NCBI GenBank assembly: GCA_013153315.1
Contig: JAADES010000008.1
Coordinates: 1 to 46,135, forward strand
Direction: 5' to 3'
DNA length: 46,135 nucleotides
Source of the DNA: Aquificota bacterium
GTDB lineage: Bacteria > Aquificota > Aquificia > Aquificales > QOAS01
The translations under genes were made by a program, and so were the position numbers. A model generated the notes under the pieces. It ran no database searches and had not been told where the DNA came from. It saw only the letters and a list, made by a program, of their open reading frames with translations. Positions 24,174 through 33,455 of the stretch are shown here, piece by piece; the stretch's first letter is position 1, and the number at the start of each line of letters is the position of its first letter.

Positions 24174-24692
24174 ATGAAAGGACACACCCACATTGCCGGC
24201 GGGCTTTTGTTTGCCTTTTTATTTAACGTTCCCGGTTATGCCATTCCTATGGCGGTAATAGGCTCTACTTTTCCCGATATAGACCTCTCTTTTACCTATT
24301 ACATTCCCCCCAAAGGGGTTAAAACAACCTTGTTTAACACCCACAGGGGAATAACCCACCACCCGGCTATAGTTGTTTTTTTGTTCCTTCTGTGGGTTTT
24401 TTTAATGAATAAATATCCCCAATACAAGTTCTATTGGGATTTTCTTTACGGCTTTTGGGTAGGTTATCTATCCCACCTTGTATTGGACGCAATGACAAAA
24501 AAAGGAATCCCCGTAGGGTTGGGCTATTATCCAAGGTTCTCTTTTAAGCTGATGAAAACGGGAGGAACGGGGGAAAAATTTGTCTTTGGTCTAATAGTTG
24601 TTCTCCTTATAGGGGTTATTTTTCTTAAAGCCAACCCCCAGTTGGTGGAAAATGTTTTTAGCTCCTTTAAAGGTTTGATTAAAGTTTCTTAA
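24174..24692 (+). CDS. YdjM-type membrane-bound metal-dependent hydrolase (DUF457)
   Basis: 172 residues with four hydrophobic helices. The family motifs are HTHIAGG at the N-terminus, GSTFPDIDL, the NTHRGITHHPAI histidine motif and HLVLDAMTKKGIP. YdjM of E. coli is SOS-controlled; no LexA box was recognised here. The biochemical activity of the family is unproven. The last bases overlap the rluB gene on the other strand by 4. Confidence 0.85.
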   Translation: MKGHTHIAGGLLFAFLFNVPGYAIPMAVIGSTFPDIDLSFTYYIPPKGVKTTLFNTHRGITHHPAIVVFLFLLWVFLMNKYPQYKFYWDFLYGFWVGYLSHLVLDAMTKKGIPVGLGYYPRFSFKLMKTGGTGEKFVFGLIVVLLIGVIFLKANPQLVENVFSSFKGLIKVS

Positions 24693-25399
24693 TCCAACCC
24701 CACCATTTTTTTTAGCTTTTTAACTTCCTCCTCGGTAAGGTGGCGATAATAACCTTCCAGCAAATCTTCGTCCAATTGGATTTCCCCTATGGCAACCCTC
24801 TTTAGGTTTAAAACTTTATTACCCAACTCCTTAAAAAGGTTTTTAACTATGTGAAATCTTCCTTCGGTTATAGTTAGTAGCACCCTGTTGGGTTCGAGAA
24901 CCTTTAAATCCTCTACCGCAACAGGTTTGCCATCAACCAAAACCTTACGCTGTTTAATTTTTTCAATTTGTTCCTCGGTTAGGGGTTTTTCCAGCAAAAC
25001 TTCGTAGGTTTTAGGAACCTTCCATTTGGGGTGGGTTATACGGTGGGCCAGCTGCCCATCGTTGGTAACCAAAAGGAAACCTTCGGCGTCCACATCCAAG
25101 CGTCCGGCGGCAAAGGGCTCTAAATGTTCATACTCGGGTATAAGCTCCAAAAAGGAAGGGTAATCCTTGTCCCTTTCGGTGGTTGATAGATACCCTTTAG
25201 GTTTGTTCAACATTAGATAGATTTTGTCCTTAGCCTCCACCTTTTGACCATCTACAAAAACGTTAGCCTTTTCGGGAACTTTAAAATCGGCTTTCCTAAT
25301 AACTTCCCCGTCCACCTGAACCTCTCCGCGACGGATAATTTCTTTAGCTTCCTTACGGGTTACTCCCAAAGCTTTGGAAATGTATTTATCCAACCTCAT
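24689..25399 (-). CDS. RsuA/RluB-family rRNA pseudouridine synthase
   Basis: 236 residues: an S4 RNA-binding domain (about 1-60, MRLDKYISKALGVTRKEAKEI) and the catalytic domain with AAGRLDVDAEGFLLVTNDG, which carries the essential Asp. The C-terminal ITEGRFHIVKNLFKELGNKVLNLKRVAIG is family-typical. Target is either 16S U516 (RsuA) or 23S U2605 (RluB); the length cannot separate them, although most single-copy bacterial homologues are RluB-like. It is divergent from recR. Confidence 0.9.
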   Translation of the reverse strand: MRLDKYISKALGVTRKEAKEIIRRGEVQVDGEVIRKADFKVPEKANVFVDGQKVEAKDKIYLMLNKPKGYLSTTERDKDYPSFLELIPEYEHLEPFAAGRLDVDAEGFLLVTNDGQLAHRITHPKWKVPKTYEVLLEKPLTEEQIEKIKQRKVLVDGKPVAVEDLKVLEPNRVLLTITEGRFHIVKNLFKELGNKVLNLKRVAIGEIQLDEDLLEGYYRHLTEEEVKKLKKMVGLD

Positions 25400-25465
25400 A
25401 GGAAAAAAATAAAGTTATTCCCGACGGCGGTTTTAACCTTAAAACAAACTAAGGGGGGTAAAAAT

Positions 25466-26083
25466 TTGGCAAAACCGATAATTCCTTCGGAAATAGTCCA
25501 AGCCTTGGAATTACTTAAACAAATTCCGGGAATAGGAGACCGAACCTCCACCCGCCTTTTTTACAATCTTTTTAAACTTCCCAAAAACCAAAGGTTGGAA
25601 ATTATTAAAAACCTCGCTCGGGCGGTTAATAATCTTAGCCCCTGTAAGGAGTGTTTTATTTTGACCAACAAGGAGGTATGTGATATTTGTTCTTCCCCCG
25701 AGAGGACAAAAAAAATAATCACCGTGGTGGAGGAAAGCTCCGACGCTTACACCATAGAAAGGTTGGGAAAATATAAAGGGGTTTACCACATTTTGGAAGG
25801 TAGAATTTCACCCCTCGAAGGTGTAGGGCCAGAAAATTTAACTATAGAAAAACTACTCCAAAGGGTGGAAAAATATCTTCCTGAGGAGGTAATCCTTGCA
25901 ACCAATCCCAACACCGAAGGGGAAGCTACCGCGGCCTACATAGGAAAGCTTTTAAAAAAGAAGTTTCCCCAATTAAAAATAACGCGGATAGGTTTGGGGG
26001 CGGCCTTCGGCACCTATTTAGAGCTTTTGGAGGAAAACACTCTCAACGAAGCTTTTTCCTCCAGAAAAGATTGGGAAAGTTAG
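25466..26083 (+). CDS. recR: Recombination mediator RecR
   Basis: Works with RecO (and RecF) to load RecA on gapped DNA. The protein is 205 residues when started at the TTG at 25466, which follows GGGGGG by a few bases; an open frame extends 74 codons further upstream but overlaps the start of the rluB-like gene. It contains a helix-hairpin-helix (LLKQIPGIGDRTSTRL), the zinc motif CKECFILTNKEVCDIC and a Toprim domain with VVEESSDAYTIERLGKYKGVYHILEG. Confidence 0.93.
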   Translation: MAKPIIPSEIVQALELLKQIPGIGDRTSTRLFYNLFKLPKNQRLEIIKNLARAVNNLSPCKECFILTNKEVCDICSSPERTKKIITVVEESSDAYTIERLGKYKGVYHILEGRISPLEGVGPENLTIEKLLQRVEKYLPEEVILATNPNTEGEATAAYIGKLLKKKFPQLKITRIGLGAAFGTYLELLEENTLNEAFSSRKDWES

Positions 26084-26153
26084 AAAGAAGTTTATTTTTA
26101 CAATTGGCTTCGCGTCGGTTTTTAACCTCTATGCTAACCTTTATTTTCTCGCA

Positions 26154-27941
26154 ATGAAAAACTACGACATTAGGAACATCGCAATAATAGCCCACGTTGA
26201 CCACGGAAAAACAACCCTCGTTGACAATATGCTAAAGCAGTCGGGACTATTTAGGGAAAACCAGGAGGTCGGAGAACTTATTTTGGACAATCTCGACCTT
26301 GAACGCGAACGGGGAATAACCATAATGGCAAAAATCGCCTCCGTTTGGTATAAGAACACCAAGATAAACATAGTCGACACCCCCGGCCACTCCGATTTCT
26401 CCGCCGAGGTGGAAAGGGTTCTTAGAATGGTCGACGGGGCCCTCCTTTTGGTAGATGCCGCCGAAGGCCCTATGCCTCAAACCAGATTTGTCTTAAAGAA
26501 AGCTCTCGAGCAAGGTTTAAAGCCGATAATCGTTATAAACAAAATAGATAAAGCCAACGCCCGCCCCGAAGAGGTTGTGGAAGAAGTTTATGACCTCCTA
26601 TTGGAATTGGGAGAAGACGAAAGCCTTTTGGAGGTTCCCGTTTTATATGCCATAGGTAGGCAGGGAATAGCCAAATATTCCCTTGAGGAGGAAGGAAAAG
26701 ATTTAAGACCTCTTTTCGAAACCATAATTAAACATGTTCCCCCACCTAAGGAACTTAGAAAGGATACCCTCCAAATATTGGTTTCCTCCCTCGATTACGA
26801 CCCCTACGTGGGAAGACTAACAATAGGAAAGGTCTTCAGTGGGACTATAAAAAAGGGCCAATCGGTGGTTTTGTTAAAAAAAGACGGCTCAACCGTTTCG
26901 GGGAAAGTTCAAAAATTGTTTGTCTATGAGGGGGTAGGTAGAAAAGAGGTAGAAGAAGCTCCTCCTGGCGAGATAGTGGCTTTCGCTGGCTTTGAAAACG
27001 CTGAAATAGGGGATACCGTTTCCCTACCTGAAAACCCCGTAGCCCTACCGCCCATAGAAGTGGAAGAACCAACCATAAGCATGATTTTTTCCGTAAATAA
27101 ATCCCCCTTTGCCGGACGGGAGGGGAAATTTGTAACATCAAGACACCTTAAAGAGCGTTTGGAAAAAGAAACCTTAACCAACTTGGCAATAAGGGTAGAA
27201 CCGACCGATAGCACCGAAGCCTTTAAGGTTAGCGGAAGGGGAGAACTCCAGCTGGCCATCCTAATAGAGCAGATGCGCCGGGAGGGCTACGAGTTTGAAG
27301 TTTCCAAACCCAAAGTTATAACCAAGGAAATAAACGGCGTTAAACACGAGCCTGTGGAAGAGGTGGTTATGGACATTCCCGAAGAGTATTCGGGCGCTAT
27401 TATCGAAGCCTTGGGAAAAAGAAAAGGGGTAATGAAGGATATGGTGCCCACCGAAGGGGGAAGGGTAAAACTTGTCTTTGAAGTTCCCACCCGAGGACTT
27501 ATCGGTTTCAACCAGGAGTTCATGACAATAACCAAGGGCGAAGGAATAATGAACAAAACCTTCCTAAGGTGGGCCCCTTGGCAGGGAGAAATTAAATATC
27601 GCCAAAACGGTGCCTTGGTCTCCGACCGCGAAGGCAAAGTTACCGCTTACGCCCTAAAAGGTTTGGAAGATAGGGGCGTTTTCTTTGTAGAGCCGGGGAC
27701 GGAAGTTTACAAGGGCATGATAGTGGGAGAGCACAACCGCGATAAAGACCTGTGGGTTAACGTTTGCCGCCAGAAAAAGTTAACCAACATAAGGGCGGCC
27801 GCCGCCGACGAAGCGGTTAAAATAGAGGCCCCCCGCAAAATGTCCCTCGAACAATGTTTGGAATTTATTAATGACGATGAACTTGTGGAGGTTACCCCCC
27901 AAAATATCCGTATGAGGAAGAAAAACTTAAATCCTTCCTAA
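26154..27941 (+). CDS. typA: Ribosome-associated GTPase TypA/BipA
   Basis: Translational GTPase of the EF-G fold that assists 50S assembly and stress adaptation. All five G motifs are present: AHVDHGKTTL, RGITIMAK, DTPGHSDF, NKIDK and a following Ser/Ala-type motif. BipA-specific C-terminal features are PTRGLIGFNQEFMTITKGEGIMNKTF and the NVCRQKKLTNIRAAAADEAVK segment. Length of 595 is standard. No Shine-Dalgarno precedes the ATG. Confidence 0.96.
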   Translation: MKNYDIRNIAIIAHVDHGKTTLVDNMLKQSGLFRENQEVGELILDNLDLERERGITIMAKIASVWYKNTKINIVDTPGHSDFSAEVERVLRMVDGALLLVDAAEGPMPQTRFVLKKALEQGLKPIIVINKIDKANARPEEVVEEVYDLLLELGEDESLLEVPVLYAIGRQGIAKYSLEEEGKDLRPLFETIIKHVPPPKELRKDTLQILVSSLDYDPYVGRLTIGKVFSGTIKKGQSVVLLKKDGSTVSGKVQKLFVYEGVGRKEVEEAPPGEIVAFAGFENAEIGDTVSLPENPVALPPIEVEEPTISMIFSVNKSPFAGREGKFVTSRHLKERLEKETLTNLAIRVEPTDSTEAFKVSGRGELQLAILIEQMRREGYEFEVSKPKVITKEINGVKHEPVEEVVMDIPEEYSGAIIEALGKRKGVMKDMVPTEGGRVKLVFEVPTRGLIGFNQEFMTITKGEGIMNKTFLRWAPWQGEIKYRQNGALVSDREGKVTAYALKGLEDRGVFFVEPGTEVYKGMIVGEHNRDKDLWVNVCRQKKLTNIRAAAADEAVKIEAPRKMSLEQCLEFINDDELVEVTPQNIRMRKKNLNPS

Positions 27942-27974
27942 GGTTTTTCTTTTTGCTTTTTAAAATTCCATAAA

Positions 27975-28613
27975 ATGGATTTCCGAGTTTTTTACTTGCA
28001 CGGGTTGGGTTCTTCCTGCGAGGGAACCAAAGCCACTAAAACCAAAGAACTGGTTAACCAATTAGGTGGGGAATTTAACTGCCTAAATTTGGACTATCTA
28101 AAAAAACACAAACCTTGGGACGTTTTAAATATTCTCCAAAGTTGGGTTAAAGAGGATATTCCCTTTTTCCTTGTCGGCTCTTCTATGGGGGCCTACACTT
28201 GGTTGGATTATTTGGTTGAAAACCCTCAAGTGCTAAATAATACAAACCTAAAGAAGGTAATTCTCATAACTCCTCCAACCACCCTTTTTGATAACTTGGA
28301 GAAATGGGAACCCCTTTTTGGAACCAAGAAAATCTTTTTCCGCTACGGGGAGGACTACATATACCCCTACAGGGAAATTATCCGCCTAATGCATTGGGAT
28401 ATAAAAGGTGCCAACTTTAGATTGTTAAAATTGGCCCACCCCAAGGTATATTCCATATTGGCTAAAAGGGATACTGTGGTAAACAACCAACCTATTTTGG
28501 AATTGGCCAATCTTGTAAAACTCAATCTGTTTGAAATTGATGACGAGCACCCTTTAAGGAACTCCATAGACCAACTTATCCAACTGTTGGAAAAACTTTT
28601 TAAAGAGTTTTAA
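27975..28613 (+). CDS. Alpha/beta hydrolase, YqiA/UPF0227-like esterase
   Basis: 212 residues with a YLHGLGSSCEGTKA oxyanion loop, nucleophile serine in VGSSMGAYTWLDY, acid Asp in LAKRDTVVNNQP and His in IDDEHPL, giving a full Ser-Asp-His triad. The N-terminal HGLGSS..GTKA is typical of the YqiA group, which hydrolyses short acyl esters. No signal peptide, so it should be cytoplasmic. The substrate is unknown. The ATG has no Shine-Dalgarno and lies 33 bases after typA. Confidence 0.8.
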   Translation: MDFRVFYLHGLGSSCEGTKATKTKELVNQLGGEFNCLNLDYLKKHKPWDVLNILQSWVKEDIPFFLVGSSMGAYTWLDYLVENPQVLNNTNLKKVILITPPTTLFDNLEKWEPLFGTKKIFFRYGEDYIYPYREIIRLMHWDIKGANFRLLKLAHPKVYSILAKRDTVVNNQPILELANLVKLNLFEIDDEHPLRNSIDQLIQLLEKLFKEF

Positions 28614-28696
28614 AGGGGTTTTTTTACTTTCTTTTTTAGAATTTCCTAATTTTAGAACTATCTAATAGACCCTTTCGAGGATTAAAAATTTCTCCC

Positions 28697-29476
28697 ATGT
28701 TCCTTTTGAGGGTTTTATTTATTGGACTAACTTTGTTTGGCCTCATTATTAACCTTTTGGAATTGTTTTTACTTTCGGAGGGAAAAACCCTATGTTCCTC
28801 CCAAGGGTGCAAGATAGTGGATAGCTTTGCCCGTTTTGGAAACAGTTTTATGTGCCTTTTAGGGACGCTTTTATTTCTATTCCTTTTGGTTATTTATTTG
28901 TGGGAACTCAAAAGTAGGAAGAAAAACCTCCTGTTGGATTTAGTTTTAATAGCAGCCCTAACGGGGGAAGGGTATTTAATAGGTTTCCAACTTTTCGGTG
29001 TGGAGCATATATGTTATTTCTGCCTCACGGTGTTTATAACAATTTTAGGTTTAACCTTGTTGAGGTTTTTTGATAAAAGGCCCGTGGTGGGTTTAGGTTT
29101 TTTAGGTTTCCTCTCGGTGGTGTTTTTAACTTTTATTGTTCCTCCTAAAGGCTACACACCTTTACCTATAGCCAAATATATTTTGATTTATTCACCTACC
29201 TGTCCCCACTGTAGGAAGGTTGAAAAATTCTTGAACGAAAAAGGGATTAGCTATAGCAAAGTTCCTTATAAAGAGGTTCTAAATCTTCTACTTTCAATGG
29301 AGACAGAAAAAATTCCCGTGCTCCTTGTTAGGGAGAAGGATAAAAGAGTTTTCCTTATTGGGGAAGAGGAAATTTATAACTACTTTAGGAAGGAAAATCC
29401 TTTTCAAGTGCCTTTAAATTGGTATCAACCTCCGCAAGGGGCGTGTTCGTTGTTTGAAACAAAAAGTTGTAATTAA
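28697..29476 (+). CDS. VKOR-thioredoxin-like fusion, quinone-linked disulfide catalyst
   Basis: 259 residues. The first 150 form a vitamin K epoxide reductase-type four-helix bundle with loop cysteines C33 and C38 and the active-site pair C106/C109 (CYFC). A thioredoxin/glutaredoxin-like domain follows with C169/C172 in SPTCPHCRKV. Such fusions oxidise envelope proteins and pass electrons to quinone, here probably menaquinone, replacing DsbB/DsbA. Two further cysteines lie at the very C-terminus (GACSLFETKSC). Confidence 0.88.
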   Translation: MFLLRVLFIGLTLFGLIINLLELFLLSEGKTLCSSQGCKIVDSFARFGNSFMCLLGTLLFLFLLVIYLWELKSRKKNLLLDLVLIAALTGEGYLIGFQLFGVEHICYFCLTVFITILGLTLLRFFDKRPVVGLGFLGFLSVVFLTFIVPPKGYTPLPIAKYILIYSPTCPHCRKVEKFLNEKGISYSKVPYKEVLNLLLSMETEKIPVLLVREKDKRVFLIGEEEIYNYFRKENPFQVPLNWYQPPQGACSLFETKSCN

Positions 29477-29480
29477 TTTT

Positions 29481-30416
29481 CTATTTTTGAGGAATATAAA
29501 CTCGGAAAATCGAGCCTTTGCCTTCGGTGCTTTCGACTTCGGTTTTTCCGCCGTGGATTAAGGCTATATGTTTGACTATAGATAGACCCAAGCCGGTGCC
29601 CCTTATTTCCCTCGAACGGGATTTGTCGACCCTATAAAACCTTTCAAATATTAGGGGTAAATGTTTTTTTGGAATACCAATGCCGGTATCTTCAACCTCA
29701 ATAACTATATTCCCGTTGTGGGTTTTTGCTCTAATCCAAACTTTGCCCCCCTCGCGGTTGTATTTAATAGCGTTCTCCACAAGGTTTTTTAAAAGAATAA
29801 AGATTTTGTGACTATCGCATTCGCACACCAAATTAGGAGGGATTTCATTAAATATTTCCACCTTTTTATGTTGGGCATGCTCTTCCAAATTTTGGATAAC
29901 TTCATCGGCTAAACTCCTTAGGGGAACTTTTTCTTTTATAACTTTACCCTCTTTGGATTCTAAGGCGGCCAAAATTAGTAAATCCTCCACCAGGGCTTCC
30001 ATTTCTTTGCTCCGTTTGAGGATTTTTTCAAGAAATTTCCTTTTAAGGGGGTCTTTCTCTTCCCAATAGAGGGTCTCGGCTATACTTTGCACCACCGATA
30101 TGGGGGTTTTCAATTCGTGGGAAACGTTGGCGACAAAGTCTTTTTTCGCCCTTTGGTAGGTCTTTAAAGGTGTTATATCCTCCACAAGGTAGACTTTTTT
30201 GTCTTCAACCTCTAAGGGTTCAACACGGTAAAATTTGCCTTGAAATTCTACTTCCGAAGGTCGGTCTATTTTTAATAACAACGAGGTAAATTGTTCGGAC
30301 AACAGACCGCACCTTTTGGCTTTTTCATTTAAATAAATCAATTCCTTTAAGTGGTTGTCAAAAATAAAAACAGCAAAAGGAGAACGGTCTACTATTTCCT
30401 TAAAAAGGTTTCCCAT
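29481..30416 (-). CDS. Orphan PhoR-like sensor histidine kinase, soluble
   Basis: 311 residues. A short PAS-like region (about 1-85) is followed by HisKA with phospho-acceptor H100 in VANVSHELKTPISVV and by a HATPase domain with N box LVENAIKYN, G1 box VEDTGIGIPK and G2 box GTGLGLSIVKH. No membrane helix is present, unlike PhoR, so it senses a cytoplasmic signal or works with a partner. No response regulator adjoins it. It is divergent from lgt by 35 bases. Confidence 0.88.
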   Translation of the reverse strand: MGNLFKEIVDRSPFAVFIFDNHLKELIYLNEKAKRCGLLSEQFTSLLLKIDRPSEVEFQGKFYRVEPLEVEDKKVYLVEDITPLKTYQRAKKDFVANVSHELKTPISVVQSIAETLYWEEKDPLKRKFLEKILKRSKEMEALVEDLLILAALESKEGKVIKEKVPLRSLADEVIQNLEEHAQHKKVEIFNEIPPNLVCECDSHKIFILLKNLVENAIKYNREGGKVWIRAKTHNGNIVIEVEDTGIGIPKKHLPLIFERFYRVDKSRSREIRGTGLGLSIVKHIALIHGGKTEVESTEGKGSIFRVYIPQK

Positions 30417-30451
30417 AAGTATTTATTGAGCCTTAGGGAAAATGAAAACCT

Positions 30452-31198
30452 ATGCATCCCTTTATAGAGATATTCGGTATCAAAATACCCGCATACGGGG
30501 TAATGTTAATTTTGGCCATCTTCACGGCTTACTTTTCCGTTGCCTACTTCTCCCAAAGGGAAAAGTTAGATTTTTCCAAATTGGAAACCCTCTTTTTTGC
30601 CATTTTTATAAGCTCCTTTATAGGGGCAAGGGTTTTTTATGTGGCCGAACATGGACAGTGGAAGGAAATCTACGCCCTTTGGAAGGGTGGCATGGATTTC
30701 TTCGGAGGGTTTATTTTTGGTGGCCTAACCCTTTTGGTGGGTTTGAAACTTTTAAAACTTCCCTTTTGGAAGGTTTTGGATATAGCGGGCATAAGCGTTT
30801 TATTGGCCCACTCGGTGGGAAGGCTTTCCTGCTGGTTGGCGGGGTGTTGTTATGGAAAACCTACCGACCTACCCATAGGGGTGGTTTTCCCTCCGGGTGC
30901 TGTTGCCCCTTCGGGGATACCTCTTTACCCCACCCAAGTTATGGAGGCGACGGGCAATTTTATAGGCTACTTGGTTCTTTACCGGCTTTATAAAAGAAAA
31001 CCCTTCGACGGTTTTATAATTGCTTCCTACCTTCTATGGTATGGGACGGAGAGGTTCCTCCTGGAGTTTATTAGAGGAACAACACCCCCTATAAAGGGAT
31101 TAGGTCTAACTTGGAACCAAATTGTGTGTCTTTTTGCCATTTTCCTCGGTTTGGGTATTGTTGTCTTTCGTTTTATCCAAACTCGGAGAAGTTTTTAA
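30452..31198 (+). CDS. lgt: Prolipoprotein diacylglyceryl transferase
   Basis: Transfers diacylglyceryl from phosphatidylglycerol to the lipobox cysteine of prolipoproteins. 248 residues with about seven membrane helices. Diagnostic motifs are GARVFYV, HSVGRLSCWLAGCCYGKPT with the essential Arg, and PTQVMEATGNFI. The C-terminal coding region overlaps the LysM gene on the opposite strand by 93 bases. Confidence 0.94.
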   Translation: MHPFIEIFGIKIPAYGVMLILAIFTAYFSVAYFSQREKLDFSKLETLFFAIFISSFIGARVFYVAEHGQWKEIYALWKGGMDFFGGFIFGGLTLLVGLKLLKLPFWKVLDIAGISVLLAHSVGRLSCWLAGCCYGKPTDLPIGVVFPPGAVAPSGIPLYPTQVMEATGNFIGYLVLYRLYKRKPFDGFIIASYLLWYGTERFLLEFIRGTTPPIKGLGLTWNQIVCLFAIFLGLGIVVFRFIQTRRSF

Positions 31199-31789
31199 AG
31201 TAGAGTTATCCAAAGACGGTTTTTCTATTTCCTTTAATTCTTTCAACCAAGGTGGAGGTTGGTTATTTACGGGAAAAGAGACAGGAATTCTTAAAACCAT
31301 ACCGGGGTAGATAACAACCCTCCTCCTAATAACGATGTTGCCTATTCTATAAACCGGCCGAAGGGAAGGATTGGCTTTGATTAAATCATTCACCGAAAGG
31401 TTGAATTTTTTTGCTATCGCCGAAAGGGTGTCTCCGAACCATACAAAGTAGAAGTCATATAAAGGCTTTCCCTTGAGGGTTTCAAAAAAATTCAAAACTC
31501 GGTAGGGTTTAACCGGCACAAAATTGTGGGAATTTGCATATTCCAACGCCTTTTGGTAGTTGAGGATTTTATAAATTTTGGCGTAAAGTCGATAATTTTC
31601 CTCCCTAAGGGTTCGCAGTTCTTGAAGTTTCCTATATTGGAGGGCTTTTAAATAGTTCACATAGCTGGCATATATCGCGTTGGCTGTCCAAATAATGATG
31701 GTCAGGAATAAAAGAAACCAAGGAAGGAAAAGTTTAAATCTAACCTTTGTTAGTTTTAGGTAGCTATAAAAGCGACCAAAAAAGGACAT
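31106..31789 (-). CDS. FtsL-like anchored protein with a LysM domain
   Basis: 227 residues. A short cytoplasmic stretch and one membrane helix (about 23-43) are followed by a coiled coil (YLKALQYRKLQELRTLREEN). A LysM peptidoglycan-binding domain follows (VWFGDTLSAIAKKFNLSVNDLIKANPSL through YPGMVLRIP). The last 35 residues are Ser/Thr/Asn/Lys-rich and disordered, and are encoded antisense to the end of lgt. Topology suggests a cell-wall or division role. It starts 12 bases after panD, so it is probably cotranscribed with it. Confidence 0.78.
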   Translation of the reverse strand: MSFFGRFYSYLKLTKVRFKLFLPWFLLFLTIIIWTANAIYASYVNYLKALQYRKLQELRTLREENYRLYAKIYKILNYQKALEYANSHNFVPVKPYRVLNFFETLKGKPLYDFYFVWFGDTLSAIAKKFNLSVNDLIKANPSLRPVYRIGNIVIRRRVVIYPGMVLRIPVSFPVNNQPPPWLKELKEIEKPSLDNSTLKTSPSLDKTKDNNTQTEENGKKTHNLVPS

Positions 31790-31800
31790 TAAGAAAAAGA

Positions 31801-32178
31801 TTAGACCTTAGTGGTTTCGGAATTTTTAATTGCCTTTATTTGATTGTTCTCGTCCATATAAACAATTGAAGGTTTGAAGTTTGATAGTTCTTCTTCCTCT
31901 AGCAGGGCGTAGGAAACAATTATTATTTTGTCCCCTTTGGCACCTTTGCGGGCTGCGGCACCGTTCAATCGGCATATTCGGCTGCCGGCGGGGGCGGGTA
32001 TTATGTAGGTGGAAAATCTTTCACCGTTGTTTATGTTGTAAACCTCTACCTTTTCATAGGGCAATAAATTTGCCAATTTCATTAGTTCCTCATCAAGAGA
32101 TAAACTTCCCTCATAGTAGAGTTCGGAGCCTGTTATGGTTATTTGATGTATTTTCGATTTCAACATAAACCTTTGCAT
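31801..32178 (-). CDS. panD: Aspartate 1-decarboxylase (pyruvoyl-dependent)
   Basis: Makes beta-alanine for pantothenate. The 125-residue proenzyme should self-cleave between G24 and S25 (YEGSLSLD), giving a pyruvoyl group on the new N-terminus. The N-terminal LKSKIHQITITGSELYYEGS and the later NGAAARKGAKGDKIIIVSYA are family signatures. Residue R57-like in ERFSTYIIPAPAGS is also present. It is divergent from murG. CoaBC at 5594 acts later in the same pathway. Confidence 0.95.
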   Translation of the reverse strand: MQRFMLKSKIHQITITGSELYYEGSLSLDEELMKLANLLPYEKVEVYNINNGERFSTYIIPAPAGSRICRLNGAAARKGAKGDKIIIVSYALLEEEELSNFKPSIVYMDENNQIKAIKNSETTKV

Positions 32179-32246
32179 GGTGGAATATTTAAAGTATCCC
32201 TTTTAGGGAGCACTATCAACAATCGGAAACAGAATTATTTAATCCG

Positions 32247-33347
32247 ATGGCAGTTTTAGCTGTTTCGGGCGGCGGAACGGGCGGACACTTTTTCCCCGCC
32301 CTAACCGTTATGGAAAAAGCTAAAGAAGAAACCGCTTTCAGGGAAATATTTTTCCTCGGAGACCGCCGGGGGATTGAATACCGTTTAAAAGAAACCCTTT
32401 CTAAGGTAGCAACCCCCGTATTCCTCCAATTGGAAAAGTTTAAAGGGGTTTCCCTCGCAAGGAAACTAAAGTTTTTAACCTCCTTGGGAAAAAATATTTA
32501 TCAAATCCATAAAGTGCTGGAAGGAAAAAATTTTATCTCCCTCCATTTTGGGGGTTATACGGGTGTCCCCCTCGGTCTATATTCGGTATTGAGAAAGAAA
32601 CCTCTCTTTCTTCACGAACAGAATTCTATTCCCGGAGCTACAAACCGATACCTTGCCAAGGTTGCAAAAAGGGTTTTTATTACCTTCCCCCAAAGTGAAA
32701 AATTTTTTCCCAAACATAAGGTGGTATTAACCGGTATGCCCCTCCGCAAAGAGGTAAAAAAAGCCAAAAACCTTTCAAAGGAGCAAATTTATAAAAAGCT
32801 CGGTATTGAAAAGGAACTTTTTACTCTCCTTATAATGGGAGGTTCCCAAGGGGCCAAGGCTATAAATAAGTTGGCTGTGGAACTTTCTCTTCTCCTTAAA
32901 AAGGAAGATATTCAAATAATCCACCTTACGGGGCCTAGAAATTACGAAGAAACCCTTTCAATGTATAAAGCGGCCAAAGTAGACCTTTCAAGGGTAAAGG
33001 TAATTCCCTTTTACCTGAATATGGGAGAAATTTACCGAATTGCCGATTTCGCTATTTCCCGCAGCGGGGCGGCCACCTCCTTTGAGTTGGCCTATTTTGG
33101 AATACCAACCCTATTTATACCCTTCCCTTACGCTATATACAACCATCAGTATCACAACGCTAAGTATTTCGTCCAAGAGGGTGGAGCTTACCTTATGGAG
33201 GAAAAATTTTTGAACCTAAATAAGGTGTTGTTAATATTGAAAAACCACCTGAAGGATAAAAGTCTGCACCAACAAAAAAGGGAAGCGATGCTCAAATCCT
33301 TCATTCCCGACGCGGAAGAAAAAATTTTAAAAAACCTTTTTTTGTAA
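32247..33347 (+). CDS. murG: UDP-GlcNAc:undecaprenyl-pyrophosphoryl-MurNAc-pentapeptide transferase
   Basis: Converts lipid I to lipid II on the inner face of the membrane. The 366 residues contain the N-terminal loop SGGGTGGHFFPAL, LHEQNSIPGATNRYLAK, the mid-loop MGGSQGAKAINKL and the UDP-GlcNAc site SGAATSFELAYFGIPTLFIPFPYAIYNHQ. It is not in a dcw cluster here. A divergent hairpin repeat begins at its last base. Confidence 0.94.
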   Translation: MAVLAVSGGGTGGHFFPALTVMEKAKEETAFREIFFLGDRRGIEYRLKETLSKVATPVFLQLEKFKGVSLARKLKFLTSLGKNIYQIHKVLEGKNFISLHFGGYTGVPLGLYSVLRKKPLFLHEQNSIPGATNRYLAKVAKRVFITFPQSEKFFPKHKVVLTGMPLRKEVKKAKNLSKEQIYKKLGIEKELFTLLIMGGSQGAKAINKLAVELSLLLKKEDIQIIHLTGPRNYEETLSMYKAAKVDLSRVKVIPFYLNMGEIYRIADFAISRSGAATSFELAYFGIPTLFIPFPYAIYNHQYHNAKYFVQEGGAYLMEEKFLNLNKVLLILKNHLKDKSLHQQKREAMLKSFIPDAEEKILKNLFL

Positions 33348-33403
33348 AGCGTTAACCCAAACCTTTAGGATTTGGTGCTATTGTAGGTAAAGGTGCTATT
33401 GTT
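33347..33403 (-). repeat. Hairpin repeat (R6) with a partial second flank
   Basis: Core 33347-33384 on the minus strand: ACAATAGCACC, stem CAAA(T)CC, loop TAAA, stem GGTTTG, then GGTTAACGCTT, with one bulged base. An extra GGTGCTATTGTT copy (plus strand) lies at 33392-33403. It begins on the murG stop codon. Confidence 0.75.
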
Positions 33404-33455
33404 AAAAAACTTCCTGTTTTCCCAAAAATGGAAATAAATAATTTAGTTTTTTGAG

